Of a stretch of 8,414 bases of DNA, positions 1 to 6,953 are shown one piece after another. The translations under genes were made by a program, and so were the position numbers. The DNA comes from an uncultured Pseudomonas sp. (GTDB lineage: Bacteria > Pseudomonadota > Gammaproteobacteria > Pseudomonadales > Pseudomonadaceae). Position 1 is the stretch's first letter. Every line of letters begins with the position of its first letter. The notes under the pieces are model-generated. The model worked only from the letters and a program-made list of their open reading frames with translations. It did no database searches and was not told the DNA's origin. The stretch lies in contig CALMID010000361.1 in the NCBI GenBank assembly GCA_937863915.1, positions 1 through 8,414 on the forward strand, written 5' to 3'.

Positions 1-20
1 CCACCTCCGACTGGATGTAG
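1..20 (+). pseudogene. prfC: Upstream prfC codons ending in a premature amber codon (TAG at 18-20)
   Basis: Read in the prfC frame, bases 3-17 encode T-S-D-W-M, which is the RF3 sequence immediately before the E-M-E-K-Q-R-G segment in E. coli and P. aeruginosa. Base 18 is T where G would give the conserved GAG (Glu). A single G-to-T change thus creates TAG directly followed by ATG. This could be a real nonsense mutation, a sequencing or assembly error near a contig end, or, much less likely, a recoded codon. The sequence alone cannot tell these apart. Confidence 0.85.
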
Positions 21-1427
<1,407 letters not shown>

Positions 1428-1435
1428 TCGCTCCT

Positions 1436-1459
1436 GGCGGGCCGCCCTTGCGGCCCGCC
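1436..1459 (+). other. Perfect 10-bp GC-rich hairpin between prfC and the tatD-family gene
   Basis: The arms GGCGGGCCGC (1436-1445) and GCGGCCCGCC (1450-1459) are exact reverse complements around the tetraloop CCTT. The stem starts 8 bases after the prfC stop and ends 23 bases before the next start codon. No run of T follows on either strand, so it is not a textbook intrinsic terminator. It may act as a weak or factor-assisted terminator, a barrier to 3' exonucleases protecting prfC mRNA, or a structure that limits translation of the next gene. Confidence 0.6.
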
Positions 1460-1482
1460 GGCTTCGCGCCGACACTGGCGCC

Positions 1483-2265
1483 ATGCGCCTGATCGATACC
1501 CACACCCACCTCGACTTTCCCGAGTTCGACGCCGACCGCGCCGCACTGCTCGCGCGCAGCCGCGCGCTGGGTGTCGAGCGTCTGGTACTGCTCGGCGTCT
1601 ACCAGGCCAACTGGCAGCGCCTGTGGGATCAGGTGCAGCAGGAGGATGGCCTGTACGCCGCCTTCGGCCTGCACCCCGTGTACCTCGACCAGCACCAGCC
1701 CGAACACCTGCAGGAGCTGCGCGACTGGCTGCAGCGCCTGGCGGGGCACCCCAGGCTCTGCGCAGTGGGCGAGATCGGCCTGGACTACTTTCTCGAACAA
1801 CTGGACCGCTCGCGGCAACAACAGCTGTTCGAGGCGCAGCTGAAACTCGCCATCGAATTCGAGCTGCCCGCCCTGCTGCATGTACGCCGCGCGCATGCGG
1901 CGGTCATCGCGACGCTGAAACACCTCAAGCCAGCACGCGGCGGCATCATCCACGCCTTCGCCGGCAGTCATGAAGAAGCCCGCGAATACCTCAGGCTCGG
2001 TTTCAAACTCGGCCTGGGCGGCGCGCCCACCTGGCCGCAGGCCTTGCGCCTGCGCAAGGTCGTGGCGCAACTGCCGCTGGAGTCCATCGTGCTGGAAACC
2101 GACGCCCCGGACATGGCGCCCGTGATGTTTGCCGGCCAGCGCAACAGCCCGGAACATCTGCCGGCGATCTGCTCCGCCCTGGCCGAACTGCGCGGCATCC
2201 CCGCCGAAGAGCTGGCCCTGGCCAGTACGCGCAACGCCTGCGAACTGTTCCGCTGGCCGATCTGA
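1483..2265 (+). CDS. TatD-family metal-dependent hydrolase, YjjV type
   Basis: This 260-aa protein is full length for the TatD family (amidohydrolase-fold metalloenzymes, several with DNase activity). Visible metal-site elements are the N-terminal DTHTHLD with His7 and His9, GEIGLD with Glu97, LLHVRR with His133, IHAFAGS with His157, and LETDAPD with Asp207. The segments LGGAPTWPQA and ETDAPDM followed by GQRNSPEH resemble E. coli YjjV more than TatD itself. The substrate is unknown; YjjV-type members are annotated as deoxyribonucleases by homology. The ATG at 1483 is required because the first metal ligands are only seven residues in, yet no convincing Shine-Dalgarno sequence precedes it. 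It lies 55 bases after prfC on the same strand, so co-transcription is likely unless the hairpin at 1436-1459 stops it. A strong terminator follows. Confidence 0.92.
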   Translation: MRLIDTHTHLDFPEFDADRAALLARSRALGVERLVLLGVYQANWQRLWDQVQQEDGLYAAFGLHPVYLDQHQPEHLQELRDWLQRLAGHPRLCAVGEIGLDYFLEQLDRSRQQQLFEAQLKLAIEFELPALLHVRRAHAAVIATLKHLKPARGGIIHAFAGSHEEAREYLRLGFKLGLGGAPTWPQALRLRKVVAQLPLESIVLETDAPDMAPVMFAGQRNSPEHLPAICSALAELRGIPAEELALASTRNACELFRWPI

Positions 2266-2270
2266 CCGGC

Positions 2271-2304
2271 ATGAAAAAGCCCGCACAATGGCGGGCTTTT
2301 TCAT
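2271..2304. terminator. Bidirectional intrinsic terminator between the converging TatD-family and chemotaxis genes
   Basis: The arms ATGAAAAAGCCCGC (2271-2284) and GCGGGCTTTTTCAT (2291-2304) form a perfect 14-bp inverted repeat around the loop ACAATG. The GC core is flanked by five A on one side and five T on the other, so the element reads as a stem with a U-tract on both strands. It lies 5 bases after the hydrolase stop and 12 bases beyond the chemotaxis gene stop on the other strand, as expected for a shared terminator. Confidence 0.93.
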
Positions 2305-2316
2305 CGCAAAGTGAGG

Positions 2317-4353
2317 TCAGTGCCGACGCACCTTGAACGCACCGATGAACTGCTTGAGCTGAGCCACCTGCGCCGACAGCTCGCGGCTGGCCTGCTCGGT
2401 CTGACTGGAGCCTTCGGCCGTGCGCTCGCCAGCCTGGTTGATCTGCACGATATTCTGGTCGATGTCGTGCGCCACGGCCGTCTGTTCTTCGGCCGCGGCG
2501 GCGATCTGCTGGTTCTGGTCGACGATCATGCCCACCGCACCGAGGATATTCTCCAGCGCCTGCTGCACCTGCCCGGACTGATTGACCGTGCCATCGGCCA
2601 TCTGATGACTGACGTTCATCGCCTTCACCGCAGCGCCGACCCCACCCTGCAGCTTGGCAATCATCTGCTCGATTTCCTCGGTGGACTGCTGGGTCCGTTT
2701 GGCCAGGGTGCGCACCTCATCAGCCACCACGGCAAAGCCGCGACCCTGCTCGCCGGCACGCGCCGCCTCGATGGCCGCGTTGAGGGCCAGGAGGTTAGTC
2801 TGCTCGGCAATACCCTTGATCACTTCCAGCACCCGGCTGATCGAGGCGCTATCGGCCGCCAGCTGGTTGATGACCGCCACCGACTGATCGATCTCGGCAG
2901 CCAGACGGCGGATGCTGCCGACCTGATTTTCCACCAGGCTGCGACCACTGACGGTCTCGTCGTTGACGCTCTGTGCACTCTGCACCGCCGCCGCGGCACT
3001 GCGCGCCACTTCCTGGGCGGTGGCCGACATCTGATTCATCGCCGTGGCCACCTGCTCGATCTGCCCACGCTGCTCATAGACCGCCTGGTTGCTCTCGCCG
3101 GAAACCAGCTCGACACGGTCCGCCTGGCGCTCCACCTCGATCACGGTCTGGCCAACGATATCGATCAGGTCGTGAATCTTCGCCACGGTGTCGTTGAATA
3201 CCTGGCCCAGCTCGCCCAGCTCATCCTGGCTCTGCGACTTGAAGCCGACAGTCATGTCGCCGGCTGCCACCTTATCCATCACCTGACCGAGGGTCTTCAG
3301 GGTGCTGCGGGTGGACACATAGAAGCCGCCATACAGATAGACGATGACCAGGAACACCAGCACCAGCGCCACCACCAGCAGGACCGTATCGGTACGCTTC
3401 TCGGCCAGACGTTTCTCCAGTACCGAGCGCAGCAGCTCAACGGAGGCGTTGTTCAGGGCATAGGTCTTTTCCAGTACAGCGCTGACCTGTTCGAAATAAC
3501 TCTGCCAAGGCTGATCCAGACTGTCGGCAACGATGATCTGGTCTTCGAAGAAGGTGGAAACCTCCTTCAGGCTGTTCAGACTTTCCTCTGCCTTGGACGA
3601 CAGCGCCGCCTTGGCCTCGCCGCCAGCCAGCGTCTCTTTCAGGCGTACCGCATACTCGCCATGAAGCTTCTCCAGCTGCAGCAGCAGGTCATCCATCTTG
3701 GTGCTGGACGATGAGTTGAGAAAACCTTGCGCCATGGAGTAGGCGCCCACGGCACGGCCCACCGCAATGCTGGAAGTCACCTGCGGAGTGAAACCGGTAA
3801 TCAGCTCGGTCAGCTGACGTACATCGGCGCGGCCGTCCTGACTCAGGCCGGCCTGGGCGGCCACATACTTGAGAAACACCTGAGAACTGCCCAGTTGTTT
3901 CTCGATAGCCGCAACCTTGCTCTGCAGCGAGGTTTCCGCGCTAATGGCCTTGAGCGCCTGCAACAAGGCATCACGCTTGCTGTTGAAGTCCTCGACTTCC
4001 GCCGGGTGATGGGCCGCCGACTGCATCTCCCCAGCTCGCTGGATCAAACCCTGTTCGAGCTTTCTGATCTGCGTCTCGATATCCCCTGTCTTGCCGGACT
4101 GGCCAACCATGGCATTGACCTGCACCAGGTCATTGAGGGTTTCCAGGTCGCGCCGCAACTGCAGGCTGGAAGACAGCAGGTCGAGGCTTTCCAGCTCGGA
4201 CTTGGTGTTCTGGTACTGCGTGTACGAGTCATTGACCAAGTAGTAGTTGGTAATGCCCATGGGCAGGAAAAACATGACGCTGATCAGACTGAACTTCATA
4301 CCGAAGCTCAGACGATTCATCAGTGCGATAGCCGGATACAACACGGTCTTCAC
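2317..4353 (-). CDS. Methyl-accepting chemotaxis protein (transducer) with a large helical periplasmic sensor domain
   Basis: This is a 678-aa membrane chemoreceptor that would signal to CheA/CheW. There is a short cytoplasmic N-terminus, TM1 at about residues 21-40, a periplasmic domain at about 41-322, TM2 at about 323-347, a HAMP domain at about 345-396 and a methyl-accepting coiled coil at about 400-676. The signalling tip is recognisable at 511-554 ([20 protein letters not shown] and following [12 protein letters not shown]). The sensor domain of about 280 residues seems wholly helical, with no PAS or Cache features that I can see. Its size fits the helical bimodular (HBM) class, but that is inference and the ligand is unknown. 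No C-terminal CheR-docking pentapeptide is present; the protein ends FKVRRH. The start is GTG with AGGAG seven bases upstream. A transducer next to ampDE also occurs in P. aeruginosa (PA4520, from memory). Confidence 0.95.
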   Translation of the reverse strand: MKTVLYPAIALMNRLSFGMKFSLISVMFFLPMGITNYYLVNDSYTQYQNTKSELESLDLLSSSLQLRRDLETLNDLVQVNAMVGQSGKTGDIETQIRKLEQGLIQRAGEMQSAAHHPAEVEDFNSKRDALLQALKAISAETSLQSKVAAIEKQLGSSQVFLKYVAAQAGLSQDGRADVRQLTELITGFTPQVTSSIAVGRAVGAYSMAQGFLNSSSSTKMDDLLLQLEKLHGEYAVRLKETLAGGEAKAALSSKAEESLNSLKEVSTFFEDQIIVADSLDQPWQSYFEQVSAVLEKTYALNNASVELLRSVLEKRLAEKRTDTVLLVVALVLVFLVIVYLYGGFYVSTRSTLKTLGQVMDKVAAGDMTVGFKSQSQDELGELGQVFNDTVAKIHDLIDIVGQTVIEVERQADRVELVSGESNQAVYEQRGQIEQVATAMNQMSATAQEVARSAAAAVQSAQSVNDETVSGRSLVENQVGSIRRLAAEIDQSVAVINQLAADSASISRVLEVIKGIAEQTNLLALNAAIEAARAGEQGRGFAVVADEVRTLAKRTQQSTEEIEQMIAKLQGGVGAAVKAMNVSHQMADGTVNQSGQVQQALENILGAVGMIVDQNQQIAAAAEEQTAVAHDIDQNIVQINQAGERTAEGSSQTEQASRELSAQVAQLKQFIGAFKVRRH

Positions 4354-4365
4354 GAGACGTCTCCT
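4354..4365 (-). promoter_or_regulatory. Ribosome binding site of the chemotaxis gene, overlapped by a 10-bp palindrome
   Basis: On the minus strand AGGAG (4361-4365) lies seven bases before a GTG start at 4353-4351. This supports the GTG, since no other in-frame start near it has such a site. The perfect palindrome GAGACGTCTC (4354-4363) fills the spacer and overlaps three bases of the Shine-Dalgarno sequence. It could be a chance restriction-like palindrome or a small operator. Confidence 0.7.
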
Positions 4366-4452
4366 GTTATTTTTCTACGCCAGCCCAAGGGGCGAAGCCA
4401 TTCTGGCACGTCGGCATGGGATAAAGCTGAAGCGGCAGACATGCGGACACTG

Positions 4453-4499
4453 CCATCAGGCTCTCTGATAGCTACCCATCAGAAGGCATAATGCCATCA
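4453..4499. repeat. Cluster of short direct and inverted repeats over the putative kinase promoter
   Basis: CCATCA occurs three times (4453-4458, 4476-4481, 4494-4499), and the first and last copies extend to the identical 8-mer TGCCATCA (4451-4458 and 4492-4499). ATCAG (4455-4459), CTGAT (4465-4469) and ATCAG (4478-4482) form two alternative inverted repeats that share the middle arm, which coincides with the candidate -35. GGCAT-A-ATGCC (4485-4495) surrounds the candidate -10. This spacing is what regulator half-sites could look like, although elements this short can arise by chance. Confidence 0.4.
4465..4492 (+). promoter_or_regulatory. Candidate sigma-70 promoter of the sugar-kinase gene
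   Basis: CTGATA (4465-4470) matches the -35 consensus at four of six positions. After a 16-base spacer, CATAAT (4487-4492) matches the -10 consensus at five of six. Transcription would begin near 4499, giving a leader of about 65 bases. The -10 sits inside the short palindrome GGCAT-A-ATGCC (4485-4495), so a repressor site overlapping the promoter is possible. This is pattern matching by eye and not mapped data. Confidence 0.4.
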
Positions 4500-4563
4500 T
4501 TACTATCTGGTAAGGCCGTCATCAACAATTATCGGCCCCCGTTTGCGGAACTTAAGGTGCAGC

Positions 4564-5457
4564 ATGAACAACTCGTTACGGCTCGGTATAGACCTTGGCG
4601 GCACCAAGATCGAAATCATTGCCCTTGCCCCAGACGGGCGCGAACTTCTGCGCCAACGCTGCCCGACTCCCAGCGGAGACTATGCGGCCACACTAGCCGC
4701 CATCGCCCAACTGGTCAGCCAATGCGAGCAGCAGCTCGGCCAGCATGGCAGCCTGGGCATTGCCATTCCCGGCACGCGCTCGGCCGACCATGGCCGCATC
4801 AAGAACGCCAACTCCACCTGCCTCAACGGCCAACTGTTGCAGGAAGATCTGCAGACGCTGCTGCAGCGCCCCATCCGTCTGGCCAATGACGCTGACTGCC
4901 TGGCCGTCTCCGAGGCCTGCGACGGCGCCGCAGCCGGTGCGAAAACGGTCTTTGCAGTGATTATAGGCACAGGCGTGGGCGGAGGCCTGATCATCAACGG
5001 ACAACTGTTGCAGGGGCCGAACGGCATCAGTGGCGAATGGGGTCACAACCCCCTGCCCTGGCGCTCAGCAAGCGATGGCGAACCACGTCGCTGTTATTGC
5101 GGCAAGCAGGACTGCATCGAGACCTTTCTCAGTGGCCCGGGCTGGGTCGCCCGCAGCGGCCTGCAAGGAGATGCGCGCAGCCTGATGCAGCGCGCGCAGC
5201 AAGGCGATGAACAGGCCGTGCAGGCTCAGCAACGCTATTACGATCAACTCGCACGCGCCCTGGCCAGCGTGATCAACATCGTCGACCCCGAGGTGATCGT
5301 CCTCGGCGGCGGACTCTCCAACATCGCCGCGCTGTACCATGAGGTACCGCCGCTGCTGGCTCGCTACGTTTTTTCCGATCAGGTCAACACGCGCCTGGTA
5401 CAGGCACGCCACGGCGACTCCAGCGGCGTGCGGGGCGCCGCCTGGCTATGGCAATAA
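4564..5457 (+). CDS. mak: ROK-family sugar kinase, Mak-like (fructokinase)
   Basis: This 297-aa cytoplasmic kinase should phosphorylate a hexose with ATP. It has the N-terminal phosphate-binding loop DLGGTKIE (10-17), KNANSTCLNG (80-89), the catalytic NDAD with Asp109, IGTGVGGG (134-141), and the ROK zinc site formed by His161 in GEWGHNPLPW with Cys177, Cys179 and Cys184 in CYCGKQDC. The C-terminal HGDSSGVRGAAWLW is nearly identical to E. coli Mak. KNANST and GEWGHNPLPW favour Mak over the related NagK, so D-fructose (or mannose) is the likely substrate; N-acetylglucosamine cannot be excluded. I chose the ATG at 4564 because AAGG lies six bases upstream and the protein then begins like the family; a longer frame from TTG at 4543 adds only an unrelated heptapeptide. 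Its stop lies 4 bases from the ampE stop on the other strand. No sugar transporter or regulator gene is nearby. Confidence 0.9.
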   Translation: MNNSLRLGIDLGGTKIEIIALAPDGRELLRQRCPTPSGDYAATLAAIAQLVSQCEQQLGQHGSLGIAIPGTRSADHGRIKNANSTCLNGQLLQEDLQTLLQRPIRLANDADCLAVSEACDGAAAGAKTVFAVIIGTGVGGGLIINGQLLQGPNGISGEWGHNPLPWRSASDGEPRRCYCGKQDCIETFLSGPGWVARSGLQGDARSLMQRAQQGDEQAVQAQQRYYDQLARALASVINIVDPEVIVLGGGLSNIAALYHEVPPLLARYVFSDQVNTRLVQARHGDSSGVRGAAWLWQ

Positions 5458-5461
5458 TCGG

Positions 5462-6289
5462 TCAGATCAGCAGCAACCACACCGCCCAGGCGGCGTACCA
5501 GAGCATGGCCGCGCGAATCAGCAGCTGCCACAACTGATCCAGCGTGGCGACACCATCCGAAGCATTGCCGGCGTCGCTCAGATCAGCTGCCGCCTGCCCG
5601 CTGACAGCCACCAGACGCGCGGCACCGGCCTGCCAGTTGAGCAGATCATGCAGCAGCACCCGGCCAACCGCGGTGAAATCCCCTACCAGGGCAAAGGCGC
5701 CCGCGAGCAAACGAACCGGCAGCCAATCCAGGGCATGGCGCATCTTGCACACCTGCTGACGCAGTGTCGGACTGGCCGCATGCTTCTCGAGCAGCGCCAG
5801 CAAGCGGTAGGCCAACGCAAACACCGGCCCCGCCAGGGCGTACCAGAAGATCACCGCAAAGAAACTCTGATAGGCCTGCCAGAGCAGATGTGCCTGCACC
5901 TGACCCAGCAACGACGACTCGCCTTCGGCAACAAGGCCGAGGTCCCGCTGCATGGCCAGGTAGGCCGCCTCCCGATCGCCACGCCGCCAGGCATCGCGGA
6001 ACGGCCCCAGCAAGGCCATTACGTCACCGCGCCCCAGGGCGTAGACCAGTACGAGCAAATGCACCGGCAGAGCCAGCCAGCCGTAGGCCACCGACTGCAA
6101 CAGCCACAGCAGCAGAGCCAGCAACAGCATCGGTAACAGCACCAGTCGCAGCAGTTGCCAGGCATCCCCAGCCTGCGTTGCCTCAAGACCGCGCAGCTGG
6201 CGCAACCACCAACCATCCTGCTGAATTCGCTGGCGCAGGGCGGAAAACTTCTCGACCCAGATCACCAGCAACATCACCAGAAAACTCAT
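5462..6289 (-). CDS. ampE: AmpE, inner-membrane protein of the ampDE operon
   Basis: This 275-aa multi-spanning membrane protein is of about the usual AmpE length. Hydrophobic segments are at about residues 2-12, 46-66, 69-86, 142-165 and 257-275. The motif YALGRGD (83-89) follows the third segment, and FWYALAGPVFALAYR (148-162) resembles a block shared with the distantly related CobD/CbiB membrane family. AmpE has been proposed to act as a sensor or accessory protein in beta-lactamase induction, but its biochemical role is not settled. The ATG overlaps the ampD stop as ATGA, and a strong GAGGAG (6298-6303) inside the end of ampD lies eight bases upstream, so the two genes are translationally coupled. 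No terminator is visible after the stop; the next bases belong to the opposing kinase gene. Confidence 0.93.
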   Translation of the reverse strand: MSFLVMLLVIWVEKFSALRQRIQQDGWWLRQLRGLEATQAGDAWQLLRLVLLPMLLLALLLWLLQSVAYGWLALPVHLLVLVYALGRGDVMALLGPFRDAWRRGDREAAYLAMQRDLGLVAEGESSLLGQVQAHLLWQAYQSFFAVIFWYALAGPVFALAYRLLALLEKHAASPTLRQQVCKMRHALDWLPVRLLAGAFALVGDFTAVGRVLLHDLLNWQAGAARLVAVSGQAAADLSDAGNASDGVATLDQLWQLLIRAAMLWYAAWAVWLLLI

Positions 6290-6864
6290 TGATTGTTCTC
6301 CTCTTGTGGCAGCCCGGCAAAATACTGCTGCCAGTCAAATGCAGGCCCCGGATCGGTCTTGCGCTGCGGGGCGATATCGCTATGCCCACAGATGCGCTGA
6401 CGCGTCAGCAAGGGATAGGCGCTCAGCAACTGACTCGTCAGTTCCTGCAGCGGGGCATATTGCGCCGAGGTATAGGGCAGATCATCCGTGCCCTCCAGCT
6501 CGATGCCCAGGGAAAAATCGTTGCAATTCTCCCGCCCGGCGAAGCTGGAAACGCCGGCATGCCAGGCGCGCTCGCGGCAGGATACAAACTGGGTCAGGCT
6601 GCCGTCACGCTCGATCAGAAAGTGCGCCGACACGCGCAACGCGGCAATGCTGGCGAAGTAGGGATGCGCATCGCTGGGCAGCTGATTCTGGAAGAACTGC
6701 TGCACGCGCCCGCTACCGAACTCGCCCGGCGGCAGGCTGATGTTGTGGATCACCAGCAGGGAAATTTCGTCCTCAGGACGGCTGTTGCAGTTCGGTGACG
6801 GGCAATGGATAGCCCCTTCCACCCACCCGCTTTCGAGGTCCAGACGCAGTTCAGTCACACGCAT
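6286..6864 (-). CDS. ampD: 1,6-anhydro-N-acetylmuramyl-L-alanine amidase AmpD
   Basis: AmpD is the cytosolic zinc amidase that cuts the peptide from 1,6-anhydro-MurNAc muropeptides during peptidoglycan recycling. Its loss raises AmpC beta-lactamase because AmpR-activating muropeptides build up. In this 192-aa protein the zinc ligands are His40 (VIHNISLPPG), His161 (GHSDIAP) and Asp171 (KTDPG). Catalytic Glu122 (GIELEG) and Lys169 are also in place, matching His34, His154, Asp164, Glu116 and Lys162 of the Citrobacter enzyme with an offset of six or seven. The protein has no signal peptide, as expected for AmpD and unlike its periplasmic paralogues. A longer reading frame to 6909 exists, but the ATG at 6864 gives the family length and lies downstream of the likely promoter. 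Its Shine-Dalgarno sequence (GGCAGG) is weak and very close. No ampC or ampR is in the window. Confidence 0.95.
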   Translation of the reverse strand: MRVTELRLDLESGWVEGAIHCPSPNCNSRPEDEISLLVIHNISLPPGEFGSGRVQQFFQNQLPSDAHPYFASIAALRVSAHFLIERDGSLTQFVSCRERAWHAGVSSFAGRENCNDFSLGIELEGTDDLPYTSAQYAPLQELTSQLLSAYPLLTRQRICGHSDIAPQRKTDPGPAFDWQQYFAGLPQEENNQ

Positions 6865-6888
6865 GCCTGCCGCAATAAAAGCCCGAGG

Positions 6889-6917
6889 ATAACAGAGTGG
6901 GCCAGGCATAAATGCAA
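6889..6917 (-). promoter_or_regulatory. Candidate sigma-70 promoter of ampDE
   Basis: On the minus strand TTGCAT (6917-6912) and TGTTAT (6894-6889) are separated by exactly 17 bases, a reasonable -35/-10 pair (three and four of six consensus matches). Transcription would start near 6882, leaving a leader of about 18 bases before the ATG at 6864. That would place the alternative upstream start at 6909 outside the transcript. The -35 overlaps the foot of the terminator of the upstream gene. Confidence 0.45.
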
Positions 6918-6942
6918 ACGCCCGGCAGTGCCGGGCGCTTGC
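6914..6942 (-). terminator. Intrinsic terminator of the DUF1631 gene
   Basis: CGCCCGG (6919-6925) and CCGGGCG (6931-6937) form a perfect 7-bp stem around CAGTG. It is extended by GCAA/TTGC (6914-6917 with 6939-6942) after one A/C mismatch. On the minus strand the hairpin is followed by a T-rich tail (TTTGCATTTAT). It lies 11 bases beyond the DUF1631 stop and before ampD, so the two are probably separate transcription units, although leakage through this imperfect tail is possible. Confidence 0.7.
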
Positions 6943-6953
6943 AAGCGTCGCGA

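Larger units (their letters stand above)
4354..4563. promoter_or_regulatory. Divergent intergenic region between the chemotaxis gene and the sugar-kinase gene
   Basis: These 210 bases must carry the promoters of both divergent genes. They are visibly more AT-rich than the coding DNA around them, especially at 4461-4530. The kinase side holds a sigma-70-like promoter candidate and a cluster of short inverted and direct repeats, listed separately. For the chemotaxis gene I found no good sigma-28 match: GCCGA occurs on the minus strand at 4411-4416, but no TAAA-like element lies at the correct distance. I also found no sigma-54 site. A further weak inverted repeat, GGCCG/CGGCC (4514-4518, 4533-4537), lies in the kinase leader. 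Confidence 0.6.

Noticed and set aside
1436..1459. Intrinsic terminator after prfC
   Set aside because: The stem is perfect, but no T-tract follows on either strand, so I list it only as a hairpin of unknown role.
2311..3714. Long open frame (467 codons) on the + strand opposite the chemotaxis gene, followed by another at 3727-4491
   Set aside because: It lies antisense to a clear chemoreceptor in GC-rich DNA. Its translation is a low-complexity mix rich in His, Leu, Asp and Gly, with no family motif and no ribosome binding site.
4400..4440. Possible sigma-28 flagellar promoter for the chemotaxis gene (GCCGA with an upstream CAGCTTT on the - strand)
   Set aside because: The spacing between the two parts is about four bases too short, and no TAAA-like sequence lies at the proper distance.
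4543..4563. Longer kinase start at TTG 4543
   Set aside because: The extra seven residues do not resemble any ROK protein, and the ATG at 4564 has its own AAGG site.
5764..6798. 344-codon + strand open frame across ampE and ampD
   Set aside because: It is antisense to two well-identified genes and made mostly of Arg, Pro and Ala from GC-rich shadow reading.
6865..6909. Longer AmpD start at 6909
   Set aside because: It adds 15 residues not present in AmpD proteins and lies upstream of the likely -10 element.
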